Assembly (NCBI GenBank): GCA_029747585.1
Contig: JAPEVF010000292.1
Location: 1 to 54,363, forward strand
DNA from: Pleurotus djamor
Taxonomy: Eukaryota; Basidiomycota; Agaricomycetes; Agaricales; Pleurotaceae
Reading direction: 5' to 3'
DNA: 54,363 nt
Under the pieces are notes generated by a model. That model was given only the letters and a program-made list of their open reading frames with translations, searched no databases and had not been told where the DNA came from. The position numbers were made by a program, and so were the translations under genes. Position 1 is the stretch's first letter. The number at the start of each line of letters is the position of its first letter. Shown here piece by piece: positions 21,900 to 33,147 of this stretch.

Positions 21900-23234
21900 G
21901 GAATATAATGAGGAGTTTAAAGGTACTTACAACAGATTCGACCGAGTCGAGCTCATTTAATCGAGTAGATTTCCTGGGACGCCAGTCCATTCGACGGTTC
22001 TCGACCGATTCGCGTGGACGTTGGGACGATTTTATGGAGATTGTTTCGTATAGGACTGAGATATACGAGAAGGCGGGAGACATGTCTAACATATATATAT
22101 GATGAGCATACGATCCACCTCTGATGGTAAGAGAACAAGAGGGAAACTCACGAAATCCCGTTTCGCTCCCAAGATGACTTGACCAACAGACTTGAATATC
22201 TCCCCCACGAAGGAGCCGCTTATCTTCGTGTTCTGGATTCGTGTTCGCTGATTGCAGGCGCTGCTTTTCGGCACATCGGACGGGTGTTGAGCTGAGATTT
22301 CGGAGGTGGACATTCCGGGGTACCAGGAGAGGCACATGGTACGGGACGACCACTGGGTACCGATTGTGAATTGGTGACGATTGTTCAGAGCGTTGGTTCG
22401 CGTCCTAGAGCAGTCCGTGAGTGTTTTGAACGCGTCGTAGAGTCAATGGGACCAGGGATTTACTTGCGGAAAGAGATTTTGTGCCCGTCTACTCCATGTC
22501 CAATCCTGCGGACGGGTAGGAAATCGACTCCAAGCAGCGTAAAGATGGGCTTACGGTGGAATTTAACGACGACGGGAGGTGCCGCGTTTGGACGGAAAGG
22601 GGGGGGGGTTGGGTAGCAGATGGTGCTAGCATTGACAGAGCTTTGAAGAGGTCCATTGTGATGAAGTTCGAGTCGGAGTACTTGAGTAGAGGAGCTGACG
22701 CGGACGCTAGTCGAGCTATGGTCAATGGGATAAGACGGTGGTTGCGGACTAGGTGACCTTACCCGACCCTCCCTCCAACAAGATGAGATTGATGCGTTTG
22801 GGTGGCTTATGTATTTGAGCGAAGATCTTGAAGGGATAGCGGGGACGAGGACAACCACAGACGTTACCCGCGGATAACATCCCTATCCGATAGGACCCTC
22901 ACAGCAACGGCCATCCTCCCATGTTCGGTGACACGATCCCTCCTCCCGACAAATGCGTACGCGCGTCTGGGGTAGAGGCGGTCTCAGGGTCTTGAGAACG
23001 ACGGGCAGAGACGGGATTTTGCATCTATGCCGCTCGAAAGAGTTTTCCGCACTGAGTACGAGGGATGGAAGGTAAGGGTTATGGCGTCATTTATCAGGAA
23101 ATGGACTCACCCTAGAGCACACGGTAAACGGGCTGCAGCGTATTAATCCTATGCATTCAGCAATTCAAGAGTCCGAAAGTCAGTCATCGTGCCCAAGGGA
23201 AATGACATGCCAGAGAACGGACTGGGGATGTTGG
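21900..23234 (-). pseudogene. Degenerate D-family locus, copy D2
   Basis: The best preserved D copy. On the minus strand an exon-like segment reads YHVPLLVPRNVHLRNLSSTP (signature CCGGGGTACCAGGAGAGGCA at 22315). The alternative phase reads ISGSFVGEIFKSVGQVILGA and runs to a GTGAGT donor near 22150. Further upstream come LFKALSMLAPSATQPP and a basic segment. A run of ten G at about 22600 may have shifted the frame. No domain is recognised. Its upstream end merges with the truncated F-box gene at 23235-24066. Confidence 0.45.
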
Positions 23235-24066
23235 TCACGTCCATCTAAGAAGACCTTGCTTGTCAGGCATATTTGCTGCCCCGGTCATATCCACAGAAGG
23301 ATATCGTTGAGATTGCGCATTGGTTCTTGGTATAAAGACATTGACAATGATGCAGGCAGCAGCAGACTGGAAAATGGCGTTGGGGAACAGAGGAAGTTTG
23401 TCGATGGGCGCCATGTCCAACCACACGATATCCGGAACATCACGTCCTTCGATGGCATTGGGTGATCTTTCGGAAAGGTTAAAGGTCTCCAATAACGGAG
23501 CGTTTTTGCTAGTCGATAGTGAGTATACTCGTGATAAATCCGTGATGTTCTGAAGTTCCAAAGTGAACTCCCGGATTTGAGCTACTCGAGCCATGATACT
23601 ACCAGCGAGAATCCAAAAACGCTTGTTGGACGACAAAGGTTCCCGAAGGATGACCTTTAGAGGAGCACCCTTCGCAAGGGTAAGCATACAACCAGCGTGA
23701 GGGGATGATACATCAATATGGTTCCAGAAATGAGGGCACCCTAGGACAAGATTGCGCCAGAACTGACAGACGCGCATCAGCGTGAACCAACGTCGACGGG
23801 AGTCCCCGATCTGTGAGTACCATTCCTCCAAATCATGTTTGAAAACCAAGAGGATACGAAGTACGACTTCTTCTGGCATCTTGTTGATAGCGCAGTACGT
23901 GTTTCTTTGAGATTTCAAAGCTCTGACACGTTCCTTGTGCCTGGCGATTTCATTGGCTATCTCGTTGTCAATTTCGTTCTGCGCCGCGAAGTCAGTTTCA
24001 ATTCCCTATATACGTATTTAGTGAGCATTATTTGCGAGGAAACTCTTGTGAAAAATAAATTACCAT
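23235..24066 (-). CDS. Truncated F-box protein, family A copy 2, fused to D sequence
   Basis: Exons on the minus strand are 24064-24066 (ATG only) and 23235-24005, 257 aa, half the usual family length. It begins GIETDFAAQNEIDNEIANEI, has the F-box CAINKMPEEVVLRILLVFK and continues like copy A3 up to about DVPDIVWLDM. It then switches abruptly to APIDKLPLFPNAIFQ, which matches sequence upstream of the D1 locus, and stops after LLRWT. The break falls near 23411-23430. The N-terminal half is close to copy A3, with which it shares a 178-bp intergenic region. It may still make an F-box protein without its leucine-rich part, or may be a pseudogene. Confidence 0.65.
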
Positions 24067-24244
24067 GCTGAACGCGACAAAAGTCGTGGTTAAGGTAGAA
24101 AAGATGGGTGATCGATGTCAATCATAACACTTAGCGTCGGAGTTTCGGGTTTATTAGACGCTTGTCAAGCGCTCAGTGGTCCCTTGGTTGCCGTCCATCA
24201 TCTCTGCCTGCCTACCGNAAAAAAAGACTCCAGCCTCCCTCAAC
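24067..24244. promoter_or_regulatory. Shared divergent promoter of F-box A2 and A3
   Basis: Only 178 bp separate the two start codons, so both genes must take their promoters from it. It has no clear TATA box. An N at 24218 lies beside a run of A, marking a doubtful homopolymer call. Confidence 0.5.
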
Positions 24245-25884
24245 ATGGTATGGACTTGATCAACAGTTTACATATCCATTGAACGCTCAAAATTTGTGTA
24301 CACTTACAGGGAATCACGACCGACTTCGCCGCTCAGAAGCAAATCGACCGCCAAATAGCCAAGGAAACCGCCACGTACAGGGAACGTGTCGGAGCGTTGA
24401 AATCCCAACGAAACACGTACTGCGCTATCAACAAGATTCCAGATGAAGTTCTGCTTCGCGTCTTTCTCTTTGTCAAGCTTGGTGTAGAGAAATGGTGTCA
24501 GTACATCAGTGACGCACGTCGAGAATGGTTCACGCTGATGCGTGTGTGCCAGTCGTGGCGGAACCTCGTCCTGGAGTGTCCTTACTTTTGGACATACATC
24601 GATGCATCGTCCCCCGACGCTGATCGTATGCTCGCACGCTCAAAGGGTGCACCGCTCGAAGTTGTCCTTCACGAACCCTTAAAAAGTTTGCCATCCAACG
24701 AACAGTTTTGGACTTTTGCTGCTGAGATCATGGCCCGAGTAACTCAACTCGAAGAGCTCACTCTCAAGCTCCAAGATATCACCGACGTGTCGCGTTTATA
24801 CTTCCTATCGTCGAGCAAACACGCTCCGATATTAGAGACACTTACCCTTTCCGAGAGATCACCCGACGTCATTGAAGGACAGGATCTTTCCGATGTCGTA
24901 TGGTTACACATGCCCTCCCTATCATCCCTGTATATCTACGGCGTCCCTTCACTCCCGATGGCGTTTGTGGTCCCGCGCCTGACCATATTTCATTTGTCAT
25001 CATCTCGACCAATCTCTCTATCCTGGATCCTTGCCATCCTCCAAAACTCACCGCTCATCGAATCGCTCGATATCGAAGGTTTGGGTCCCGAGCCCTCTCA
25101 TTTCACCACATCGCCTGTGTCCCTACCGAATATGCGCAAATTTTTCCTGCACTCCAAATGGTTTGGCGGTGCGAATATCTTCAAGTATCTCCGCCTCCCA
25201 GTAACAGCGGCGTTTGAGGCGATGTTCAAAGATACCGACGTCCCAGAGGAGGCACCTGATCTCTCTGGGGTGGTATCTACCTTCTCGCGCTTCGCATCCA
25301 ATTACTCACCGTCCCGGCTTGAACGTATCGCCATTGAATTCCTGCCTTCGTTCACGATCTATGTCTATCGTCCTGAAGACGAGTATTGGCTCTCAGATTG
25401 TGATGGCGGTCTTCCTCTGTTCCTTTTTAGCTCCCCAAGGGAAACACCGATTCCTGTCCCCATCACCTCTTACTCGCCGCTGTGGAATGCGCTTCCGTTG
25501 TCTTCACTACACATACTGGCATTAACAGGGGTGAAGGGCGATACTTTGATCACGACGGCATTGTCACTGTTGAACACGACAATCCACATCAAGACGCTTG
25601 AGCTGGAGGACTTTGACGTTGAGCTCCTCGACCATCTATTCAAGCTCCACGGAGCCGAGTTACCGATGAATCCTGAGTTGGAGTGTTTGATATTCAAACG
25701 CGTGTTGTATGATGCAAAGGAGGAACGGGAGCTTCTTCCTGTTGTGGTGCGATTGCTCCGTGAGCGGAGGAGGTTAGGTATCCCGATTAGGGTTGTGAAA
25801 GGATGGTACCCTGAGTCCATACCTGCCAGGACGATGAGGAATTTGAAGCGGCTGGTGGATGTTGTGGACTGTCAGTTCCAATAG
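24245..25884 (+). CDS. F-box domain protein, family A copy 3
   Basis: Predicted SCF substrate receptor, 525 aa. Exons are 24245-24247 (ATG only) and 24310-25884. It opens GITTDFAAQKQIDRQIAKET, a charged helix, then the F-box CAINKIPDEVLLRVFLFVK to FWTYIDASSPDADRML. The remainder is leucine-rich, with PLIESLDIEGLGPEPSHF and YLRLPVTAAFEAMF closely matching copy A1. It ends with a charged tail around ERRRLGIPIRVVKGWYPESI. This is the most intact A gene in the left half and the divergent partner of the truncated A2. The substrate is unknown. Confidence 0.82.
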
Positions 25885-26043
25885 AGTAGTCTGCGATCCT
25901 CTTATTCCGGCGCGGTCGATTGAAATTTACTCAACAACTGTGACTTTGTCCATTATTTTCCCTTTGAGGTACTTTGGTGTAGTGCTCTCAGTTTGCTCCA
26001 CAAGTTGCTGAATCTGCTATTCGTTCCGGCTACCGGCTATCCT

Positions 26044-27112
26044 CTAGCTCAACCAGTGGATCCACTGACTCCCATTCCCTGCAATCACAGCTCCGATTTC
26101 TCTCGCGACGATCCTGTCTGCCTGTTCACTCGGGTGTAACGCGTTATACCTTCAAAATTGCCGTGAGTCCTCCCCATTCTCTTCTCATTCCTCAGTCAAA
26201 TGACTCACCACAGGTAGCTATCTCTCGCCGCGCCCTTGACATTGCTACAGACATTTTGGCCGTTCGAGTTTGTGATGCAACCATTGATGATATCCAGGAC
26301 GTTTGGTGCGACGGTTCCGTTGAGATACAGCTTTGGTTGGTGATACATGTCCCAGAAAAGGCCGTACGAGTCGAAGAGCCCTGTGATCACATGGAGGGTC
26401 TTGTAACTCGATTCCGTCGACGATTGATGAATGAGGTGACTCACCGATGTGCGCGCAATCCAAGATCTTCGCGAGGTCTGTGAGCATGAGCTGCGCGATG
26501 AAGTTACCGGATTGCACTAGTTCTCTCATGAAAACGTTCCCATGATACACCGGGGTCAGCTGCAGCGGGATCATCTGTGCATGAAAAGGGTTGTTCAATG
26601 CTCTCGTCGCGATGTAGTGACAAACGTGCGTTTTGGAAGATGAAGTTCCGGGCACCGCTATCGTAGAGCGTCTTCACCCAGTTCACCGAGCAATTGACTA
26701 CATCCACGATCGACCCTTGGCCTTGGCCGCTCAGTAACACACCTAGATCGCCCGTCCCGATCCAGAGCGTGTACACCGTGTACAATGGATCCAAATACGC
26801 CTGCGTGTTATCCAAGCCACTCTTCCACTTGAAGTACTCGGGCAGTTGGTACTCGAATACCGATTGAGATGGGCGAGTGAAGTTCACGGTGCAGGTAGCG
26901 CCGGATTTAGCGAACGGATGGAGCTTTGTGGCAGTGAATCTTTCAACGAAGACTGGCCAGGCGGTTGCATCAGGTCCGTCACCGCGAGTTACGATGTCAG
27001 TGTAGGAGTCGCCGAAGGTGACAAAGTCGGTTATTTGTCCAGGTGCGAAACCATGACCGTCGACGAGACGGAGGAATACTAGGGCAAATATGATGCCGAG
27101 GAAGCTTCGCAT
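26044..27112 (-). CDS. Secreted GDSL esterase, CE16-like, with altered catalytic motifs
   Basis: 296 aa; exons on the minus strand 26630-27112, 26445-26574, 26209-26380 and 26044-26149. Residues 1-19 are a signal peptide ending LRLVDG|H. Block I is FGDSYTD (Ser36). The order of motifs and the end LHPSEQADRIVAREIGAVIA fit fungal CE16 acetylesterases, which remove acetyl groups from plant cell-wall carbohydrates outside the cell. Two positions depart from the family: block III reads WIGTGDLG where GTND is usual (Gly121), and the Asp three residues before the catalytic His is Asn (YNALH, Asn264/His267). The first intron needs a GC donor (GCACGT) and the last an AAG acceptor; both restore expected sequence. 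Activity is doubtful. Confidence 0.82.
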
Positions 27113-27741
27113 GACTGAGCACCTGGTACCTAGGTCTGTAGGGCCGATGAGTTGATTTTGAGAAGGCCCCTTTTTGTATGCAGGACTTAAAGGACGTTAG
27201 TATATGTTTCCTTCCTAGAGCGCTTGACACCAATGATTCTCCATCTTCTACGGTCTTACTAGCGACCAGAATCGCTAAAGAACGGCGAGAATTCTTTGAG
27301 GTTGGGCTTATTGACCACGCCGGTAGCTCTAACACTCGGCTTAGCGTGCTAAGATGTCATTAAAAGCTACTATAGAGTCCACTCACCTTGCTTGGACCGT
27401 TACGATCACCATGTCCACGCCGGACACCTCCCTTCAATGTAGACGCACATCTGCCGATTTTGACTTCTATGCGACACGCATGAGAAGCTAACGAGCGTCT
27501 CGCTGAAGAAGTGCTCTAGTCAAGCTCTAGTACCCTCTGGCGATAAGAGCTGTACTGAAAACGAGAACGCAAAGACTGAGGTACAGAGCAGAGTGCTGAT
27601 TTGGTACTGGTAGGGTCGTCGAGGTTGCTTAGATTAGATAAGATAAGATGAAGGGAAAGCAAAACGAAAATTGGCGCCGACTATTTTTCCTCTCTTCAAC
27701 TGCATCGACACTGTGGCTCATATCTGTCGACTATCAGCTAG
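27113..27741. other. Gene-poor region upstream of the CE16-like gene
   Basis: The region holds the promoter of the minus-strand esterase gene (a TATA-like CATACAAAAAGG reads on the minus strand near 27170). A GATA-type run lies at 27632-27650, followed by the palindromic word TTGGCGCC at 27671. No coding frame is supported. Confidence 0.4.
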
Positions 27742-28010
27742 TTCAACGCTTTCAACCTCAAGCTTCAAACTTCAAATTTTAAACTTCAAGCTTCAAGAGT
27801 CGAGTCACTCTCCGCTTACGAACGCGACACTCGTCTTGGACACCTCTGAAAAATGTCCGCCTGACTTCTTGTTCCGACGCGATTAATGTCCCAACTCAAG
27901 TACTGTGTGTGGAACTAAATATCTCATGTAGTTCTACATCCCTTCAACTAACATCTTCTACTTATCTAGAGCATCCTTCTACTCACGCTTCAAGCTTCAA
28001 GCCTCATGCC
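27742..28010. repeat. CTTCAA-rich simple repeat
   Basis: The hexamer CTTCAA and close variants recur about eight times at 27742-27797 (as in AAGCTTCAAACTTCAAATTT), and again at about 27986-28005. This is an imperfect microsatellite with no coding frame. Confidence 0.6.
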
Positions 28011-30778
28011 TCAGCGCTCAGCTCTCGTGTGCCCTTTTACATCCGCCTTCTCGGGCAACCGGTAGCGAAGGCCTGGCGATTCCTTCTAAGTGGCCTGCCA
28101 GCTCTTAAGCAACTGAGTGGAGGTAGCAAGAGTAGAAGAGATTTCGCTGCGTCGCATGGAAAAGGATACCAGCAGGACAGCAAAAACTTCAAGTCGTCAA
28201 GCTGGTCCATTTCCGACTAGTTACTCTGCAACGTTGCTTCAATTGTCCTTTACATCATCTAGGTTGGCACCGAGGAGAAGAGCGTAGCCTTTGGAACGAT
28301 GGAAATTGGCCATCCGCACACGCTTCCTCTTCAAGTACTCAAACCCCTCCCAAAATCGCGTCATTTTCGTCCTTGTTTCGTCTTCATGACCATCCGAGAG
28401 AGTTTTCTTTCGGGACCACGCATTCGTCCCCGTAGAACGCCTACTCCATCGCCCATATGCATTCGCAGGCTCCCCAAGGTCCAGCTCGATCCCACCATCG
28501 CATCGTCCGCTGCTTATCCAGTCCTCCACCCGCTCATTGAGTTCCACGCCTCCTGTCGCCGCTTCCGCTGCTACCAGCCCCACTAGCGCGACCGAACATG
28601 GTTCACTGGTACCCAGACGCGTTGGGGCCATGTCTTGCGTTTAATTCCGAAGACTACTCTCCCTCCCTTCGGCTCCCTTCGGCTCCCCTCTTCCTCTTGT
28701 TGCCAGTACTACCCACCGACGCCAGCCCCTTCCACCATGTCCTTGGCTAGCCTTGGACGTTTGGCGATCTTGGAGCTGGAGGAAGAGCGACGAAGAGGAT
28801 ATGAGGATGCGCCTGAGTTGGTTGTGATGGGTACAGTTGGAGGGAGGGAGTCGATGTAGAAGTTGCTGTAGGACAAGAGGAAGAGCAAGAAGACGAATAC
28901 GAAATATCGCCGGGGCGAATCCAGCACGGTGGGCTGTTCACACTACACCAACACCGCCGCCCTCAACATCTCCTCATCCCACGTTCTGTTTTCACTGACA
29001 GCCTACGTCCCCCGTCTGATTGTCCAAGATGTTGGTCCGGTTCGGTGGTTACCCCTGGAACTGTGGTCTTCATTTCAAGGACTACCTTCTCCCGCTGCGC
29101 GTCACCACATTTCATCGGATCCCACCATCCAAACGACACCCAAACTCCCAATCTTCTCGTCAGTTGCGCCTAAAAGTATCCCAATCCTTGCGTTCGCGCT
29201 TGTGGTACCACGATCCCTGGAGCCGGTTGAAGGATCCATGTTGATCGTCAGGACAGCTGGGTCGTCTACCCGAGTTTTCTTCGTTGGACACTCTCCTCCC
29301 GGCTTTTTCTTCCGCTCGGCAGCGAACGTCTCCACGGTTCTATGCCAGTCCATACGCGTTACACGCTTCACCTCTGGAGGTGGTTTAGGATGACGAGCTC
29401 GGGCTGATTGTCGGATGATCCTGAGGAAGAAAGCAGAATACAATGAGGGTGGTGCAGTTAAAGGACAAAGGCACGTCTCATTCGCTGTCTCCCCTCTTTC
29501 ACGTGTACTTATCCCATACGACTTTCTATGTAGACGGGACAAATGGGATAGCCCATCGTTTGCGTGAAGACCTGGTAGTCGGACGTTCGTACGAACCGGA
29601 TGACGAAGGGTGATGAGAGCTTAGTGCTTGTGCATCGTAGCTGTCGTTTTTAGGCGGCTTTTTGGTCGTGATCGTCATCTTGGGGTTAGCTAGGTCCGCG
29701 CATACAGCCATCAGGTGCCAGCAACGCTCGAGCTCAAACCATTGAACTCGAACCGCCGACACCAGCATCTTAACCACCTCGAATACGCGAACGCTAGCAT
29801 TGCTGGTATAGCGTCTCAATTTATGACCAATCGCCAGTGGTACCTCCGCAAGCCTTCGAGCTAGTGCCTTGGGTGGCACGACGGCTGCGGGGATCACGGG
29901 AGAGACGGTGGCAGGAGGATGAGCTAGTCTTGGAGCTGACGATGAAGATTTGTGTTGACGATGAACATGGTCGCAAGAAATGGAGGCAACGATTAGGGAA
30001 CGACGGGATCATGTTCAGGCGGCGGTCTCTACCTCCCTGGCGTACTCAAGGACACGGTCACGGATGTGGATACTTCGACCACGGACTCGCATTCCATTGG
30101 ACACCTCTCTTTGTTATTGCTATTNTCCTCTTTTGTGGCTCCGGCATGTACCTTGGATACCCGTTTCTCTTGGACTGAATACCCTACTCTGTCGCCGTGA
30201 TCGGTCTGCACTCTATGGACATTCCTTCGTGCGCTGAGGATTTATCAATAGAGTACATTCGCTCACGTCACGGCAACCGCATACTCTTTTTATGATTTTC
30301 GTTCTATGGTGGTTGTCCCGCATCATACACACCATGGCATCCTGGAACATCCGCGTTCGCAATCTGAACCTATATGCTATCTATGCCGTCTGATTTGCTC
30401 TAAAGCAGAGCTAGTACTGCACGAACTTGATGCAAGAAGATCAGGACGAACCGCGACATTGTGGATCCGATACTGACACGGACTCATCCGTTTCCCAGGT
30501 TGATCTGGTAGAAAACCGAATATCGTGAGCTCGATTCTTAGTTTCTTGACCACATAAGTTGATGATCTACTTACCATTGCCCTTAGATTTCAAATAACTC
30601 CAGTAGAGACGCTAACATCTATTGAAATCGGTGGAAATCGACCAAATCGACAGTAGGTCTAGCAGGAATATGCGGCAGACCCGGGGCCGTCGAGTAGCAT
30701 GCGTAATATGGGTAGGAACGATGTGGACATGAGAAGCTCAATAGTGAGTACCTCTATTGATGGGTTGACCGTGTGTAC
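28011..30778. other. Long region without a supportable gene
   Basis: Many 60-150 codon frames overlap on both strands (for example 28239-28631 minus, 29102-29542 minus and 29837-30178 plus), but none shows a recognisable domain, signal peptide or consistent intron chain. An N at 30125 interrupts one of them. Decayed coding sequence is possible; I cannot support a specific gene. Confidence 0.35.
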
Positions 30779-31198
30779 TCATCTTTTCTTCTCATTACGC
30801 TCCAGGTAGTTTGCGTTCCGGCCCGGGGGAAGTCCGCCTAGATCGACAACGTTCTGTTGAGTCAGTGAATACACCATCAACAAGTTTACGCTCCCATCAT
30901 GGGCTAGACATTGCGGCGGAAACGTGATGTTTCGCAATGAGGTCGGAGCCGTACCATATCGTTGGGTTAAACGTATTTTGATTGTCTGAAGATCTGTCCT
31001 TGCCGTACTTTCCTTGTCTGCCAGCTCAAAAATAATTAGGACTTCGGACGCGCGGTGCAGCGGACTGACATCTAACTTCTGCTCAGGTGATCGTCTGATA
31101 TGCTCTGGATACCTTCGACCCAAATATCTTCCCAGTAAGTCGCGGCCTGTTCCATCTGATCGGAGTCTTCTGACTGGTGTCAGAAGGTTGGTACTCAT
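30779..31198 (-). CDS. Hypothetical open frame, low support
   Basis: A 139-codon frame opening MSTNLLTPVRRLRSDGTGRD whose middle (LHRASEVLIIFELADKES) has protein-like composition. I recognise no domain. Another phase upstream (MEQAATYWEDIWVEGIQS) also looks coding-like, which hints at an unresolved intron or a frameshift. It could be a gene fragment. Confidence 0.25.
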   Translation of the reverse strand: MSTNLLTPVRRLRSDGTGRDLLGRYLGRRYPEHIRRSPEQKLDVSPLHRASEVLIIFELADKESTARTDLQTIKIRLTQRYGTAPTSLRNITFPPQCLAHDGSVNLLMVYSLTQQNVVDLGGLPPGRNANYLERNEKKR

Positions 31199-31962
31199 CT
31201 CGAGTGCAATTTTTAGACGGTCGAATGTGCGAGGCTACCGGCCTGATCTACCGTGGTCTTGGATTCAAACAGGCATAGCGGTCGAAAGGGATGTCCGTCT
31301 CTTTCGTGTATTTCTTGATGCGTCACGGGAAGGAGGCTCCTCAGAGACCCGAAGCTGGCAACAAGAACGTCCTTCTTCAGCCCTTTTATCGAACGGTAGA
31401 ACTCTTCATGTAACTCCTGCGAGCAGAATCCTCGCGCGAGGGTTTTGTCCTCCTTATTTTCAAATTTCTAGCCGTCTGTCAATTTTGCTTGAGCCTTGAT
31501 TCCCCTTCACCGTTAACTACCTTCGTTTTAGGCCGGTAAAGACAGTGTTACCTCACTTAGTGGTGGGCTACACATGCTAACATTACCAAGGCTTGAGCTC
31601 TTAGCGCGTATCCAGACTCCATTTGACCTATTGTTGACCTATCGGAACCCTTCTTCGTGTTCAACTGTTGTGCCAGTTTCGTTTATTGTACTATGGATTA
31701 CTCATTACTAGCTATCATCGTCTTCTGGCTTCAAAATTTGGCTACTGGGATAATTTTCACGCGTAAAACTGTTGCGGTACGATACACGTTAGCCTGCTTT
31801 GACAGACGGCTCAGTGGAGGCAATGAATACCGGAGGCTAGGATGCGAATGAGGGAGAACACGATCGGGACCAATTACGCGGAATGTTGGATGAATCATGT
31901 ATATTTAGCGTACGCGTAGCTAAACTAGTTGATATGTCAGTGAGATCGTACCACGAAATCCC
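31199..31962. other. Intergenic region
   Basis: Nothing supportable is seen beyond short open frames. The right end is the 3' flank of the minus-strand NmrA-like gene. Confidence 0.35.
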
Positions 31963-33080
31963 TTACTCAGGCTTCAACACATCCCCCATCATCTCCTCCG
32001 GAATCCCATAATCAGGCACCTGAGGGTTCGCATAGAACGCCTTCATCTCCTCTTCCACACTGGGAGTGGGGATGTCGGGGTATAACTTCCGTCCATCGAG
32101 GGAGCCAGCGGCTTCGGCGTTGGCGAGGGTGTTGTCACCACGAATGTCAAGGCTGTAGTAGTAGTCTGACGCGGCCTTTTTGATCCAGTTGGTGTTTTGG
32201 GCGCGTGCGGCTTCTAGATCTTTCTCAGAGACCTGTGCATCGATGAGTTAGCACAAGGGAGGGATGTACAACGACGAACAAACCTTATAATAGTCAGAGA
32301 AATCCTCTCCCGAAACCTCTTCAGCGACTTTCCAAGCCTCAGCTTGGGTCAGCTCTCCATCATGCGCAATGACGGTTTGATTGACCGTCCGTGGGTCACG
32401 AATGATGCGTTCGACGAAAGCACCGATCGTAGGTAGGGTCGACCAGATGAGTTTCTTGTCTTTGTCACCGACATAGGACTTTGCGGCGATGATGGTGTGT
32501 GGGAGGGCATGGGGTGGTGGTATCATGCCGAGGAGCCACCAACCAACTTCAACGAAGGTGTAGGATAGACCGAGGGATTTGATGTACTCGCGAACGTCGA
32601 GTTTCTAGTGGGTATGACTTAGGTGGGTCAGGTGGAAGATGAGTAGCGTAGACTTACCAGGTCGTGCATAGTCATAATCCCTCTCGGCGCCGAGGGGCCA
32701 AAGTCAGAAGGTATAACTCGGCTGACGCCTGCTTTCTTCGCTGCATCAAACAAAGGACGTTGGTCCAAGAAGATTTGAACGGTAGAGATGACGATGTCGA
32801 CGCCTTGGAGAGCAGCTTCGAGTTTATCTGCGCTTTCGGTGATGTCCCCGATACGGACTTCAGCGCCGGCGGTGATGAGGTCTTGGGCAATTGGCTTGGT
32901 GGTGGAGGATTGACGGACAAGAATGGCGAGACGCTAGAGTTATGGCGTCAGACTGATCATATAGACGGTGAGAGGCATGGATAAACGTACGAAGTTCCCT
33001 TCCTTAAGGATTGCATGGGCAATTGCGGTTCCTGTGTTACCAGTAGCACCAACGATGAGAACAAGTTGCTTGGTAGACAT
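31963..33080 (-). CDS. NmrA-like / isoflavone-reductase-like NAD(P)-binding protein
   Basis: Cytosolic Rossmann-fold protein, 318 aa. Exons on the minus strand are 32991-33080, 32658-32933, 32284-32604 and 31963-32232. The N-terminal strand and nucleotide loop read LVLIVGATGNTG (GATGNTG, residues 11-17), followed by LVRQSSTTKP, ISTVQIFLDQ and SRVIPSDFGPSAPRG, the usual order in atypical short-chain reductases of the NmrA/PCBER group. These act either as NAD(P)H-dependent reductases of aromatic compounds or as redox sensors. The substrate loop is WWLLGMIPPPH. All introns are 51-57 bp and in phase 0. The Lys expected at the PCBER active site cannot be placed with confidence, so the exact reaction is open. 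Confidence 0.85.
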
Positions 33081-33140
33081 GATGAGCGTTGAATTTGAGC
33101 AATGAATATGAAGACCTACCGGCAGTTTGGTATTCCAAGC

Positions 33141-33147
33141 TTTATAT
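33141..33147 (-). promoter_or_regulatory. TATA box of the NmrA-like gene
   Basis: On the minus strand ATATAAAG lies about 60 bp before the ATG at 33080. Confidence 0.5.

Noticed and set aside
27632..27700. LTR retrotransposon primer-binding site
   Set aside because: Only the TGGCGCC word and a GATA run are shared with the second site; no LTR ends, target duplication or gag/pol sequence is visible. Left as a finding, not a feature.
28239..29897. Chain of minus-strand frames that could be exons of one gene
   Set aside because: No junction gave a recognisable domain or a consistent frame across plausible splice sites, so I do not call a gene.
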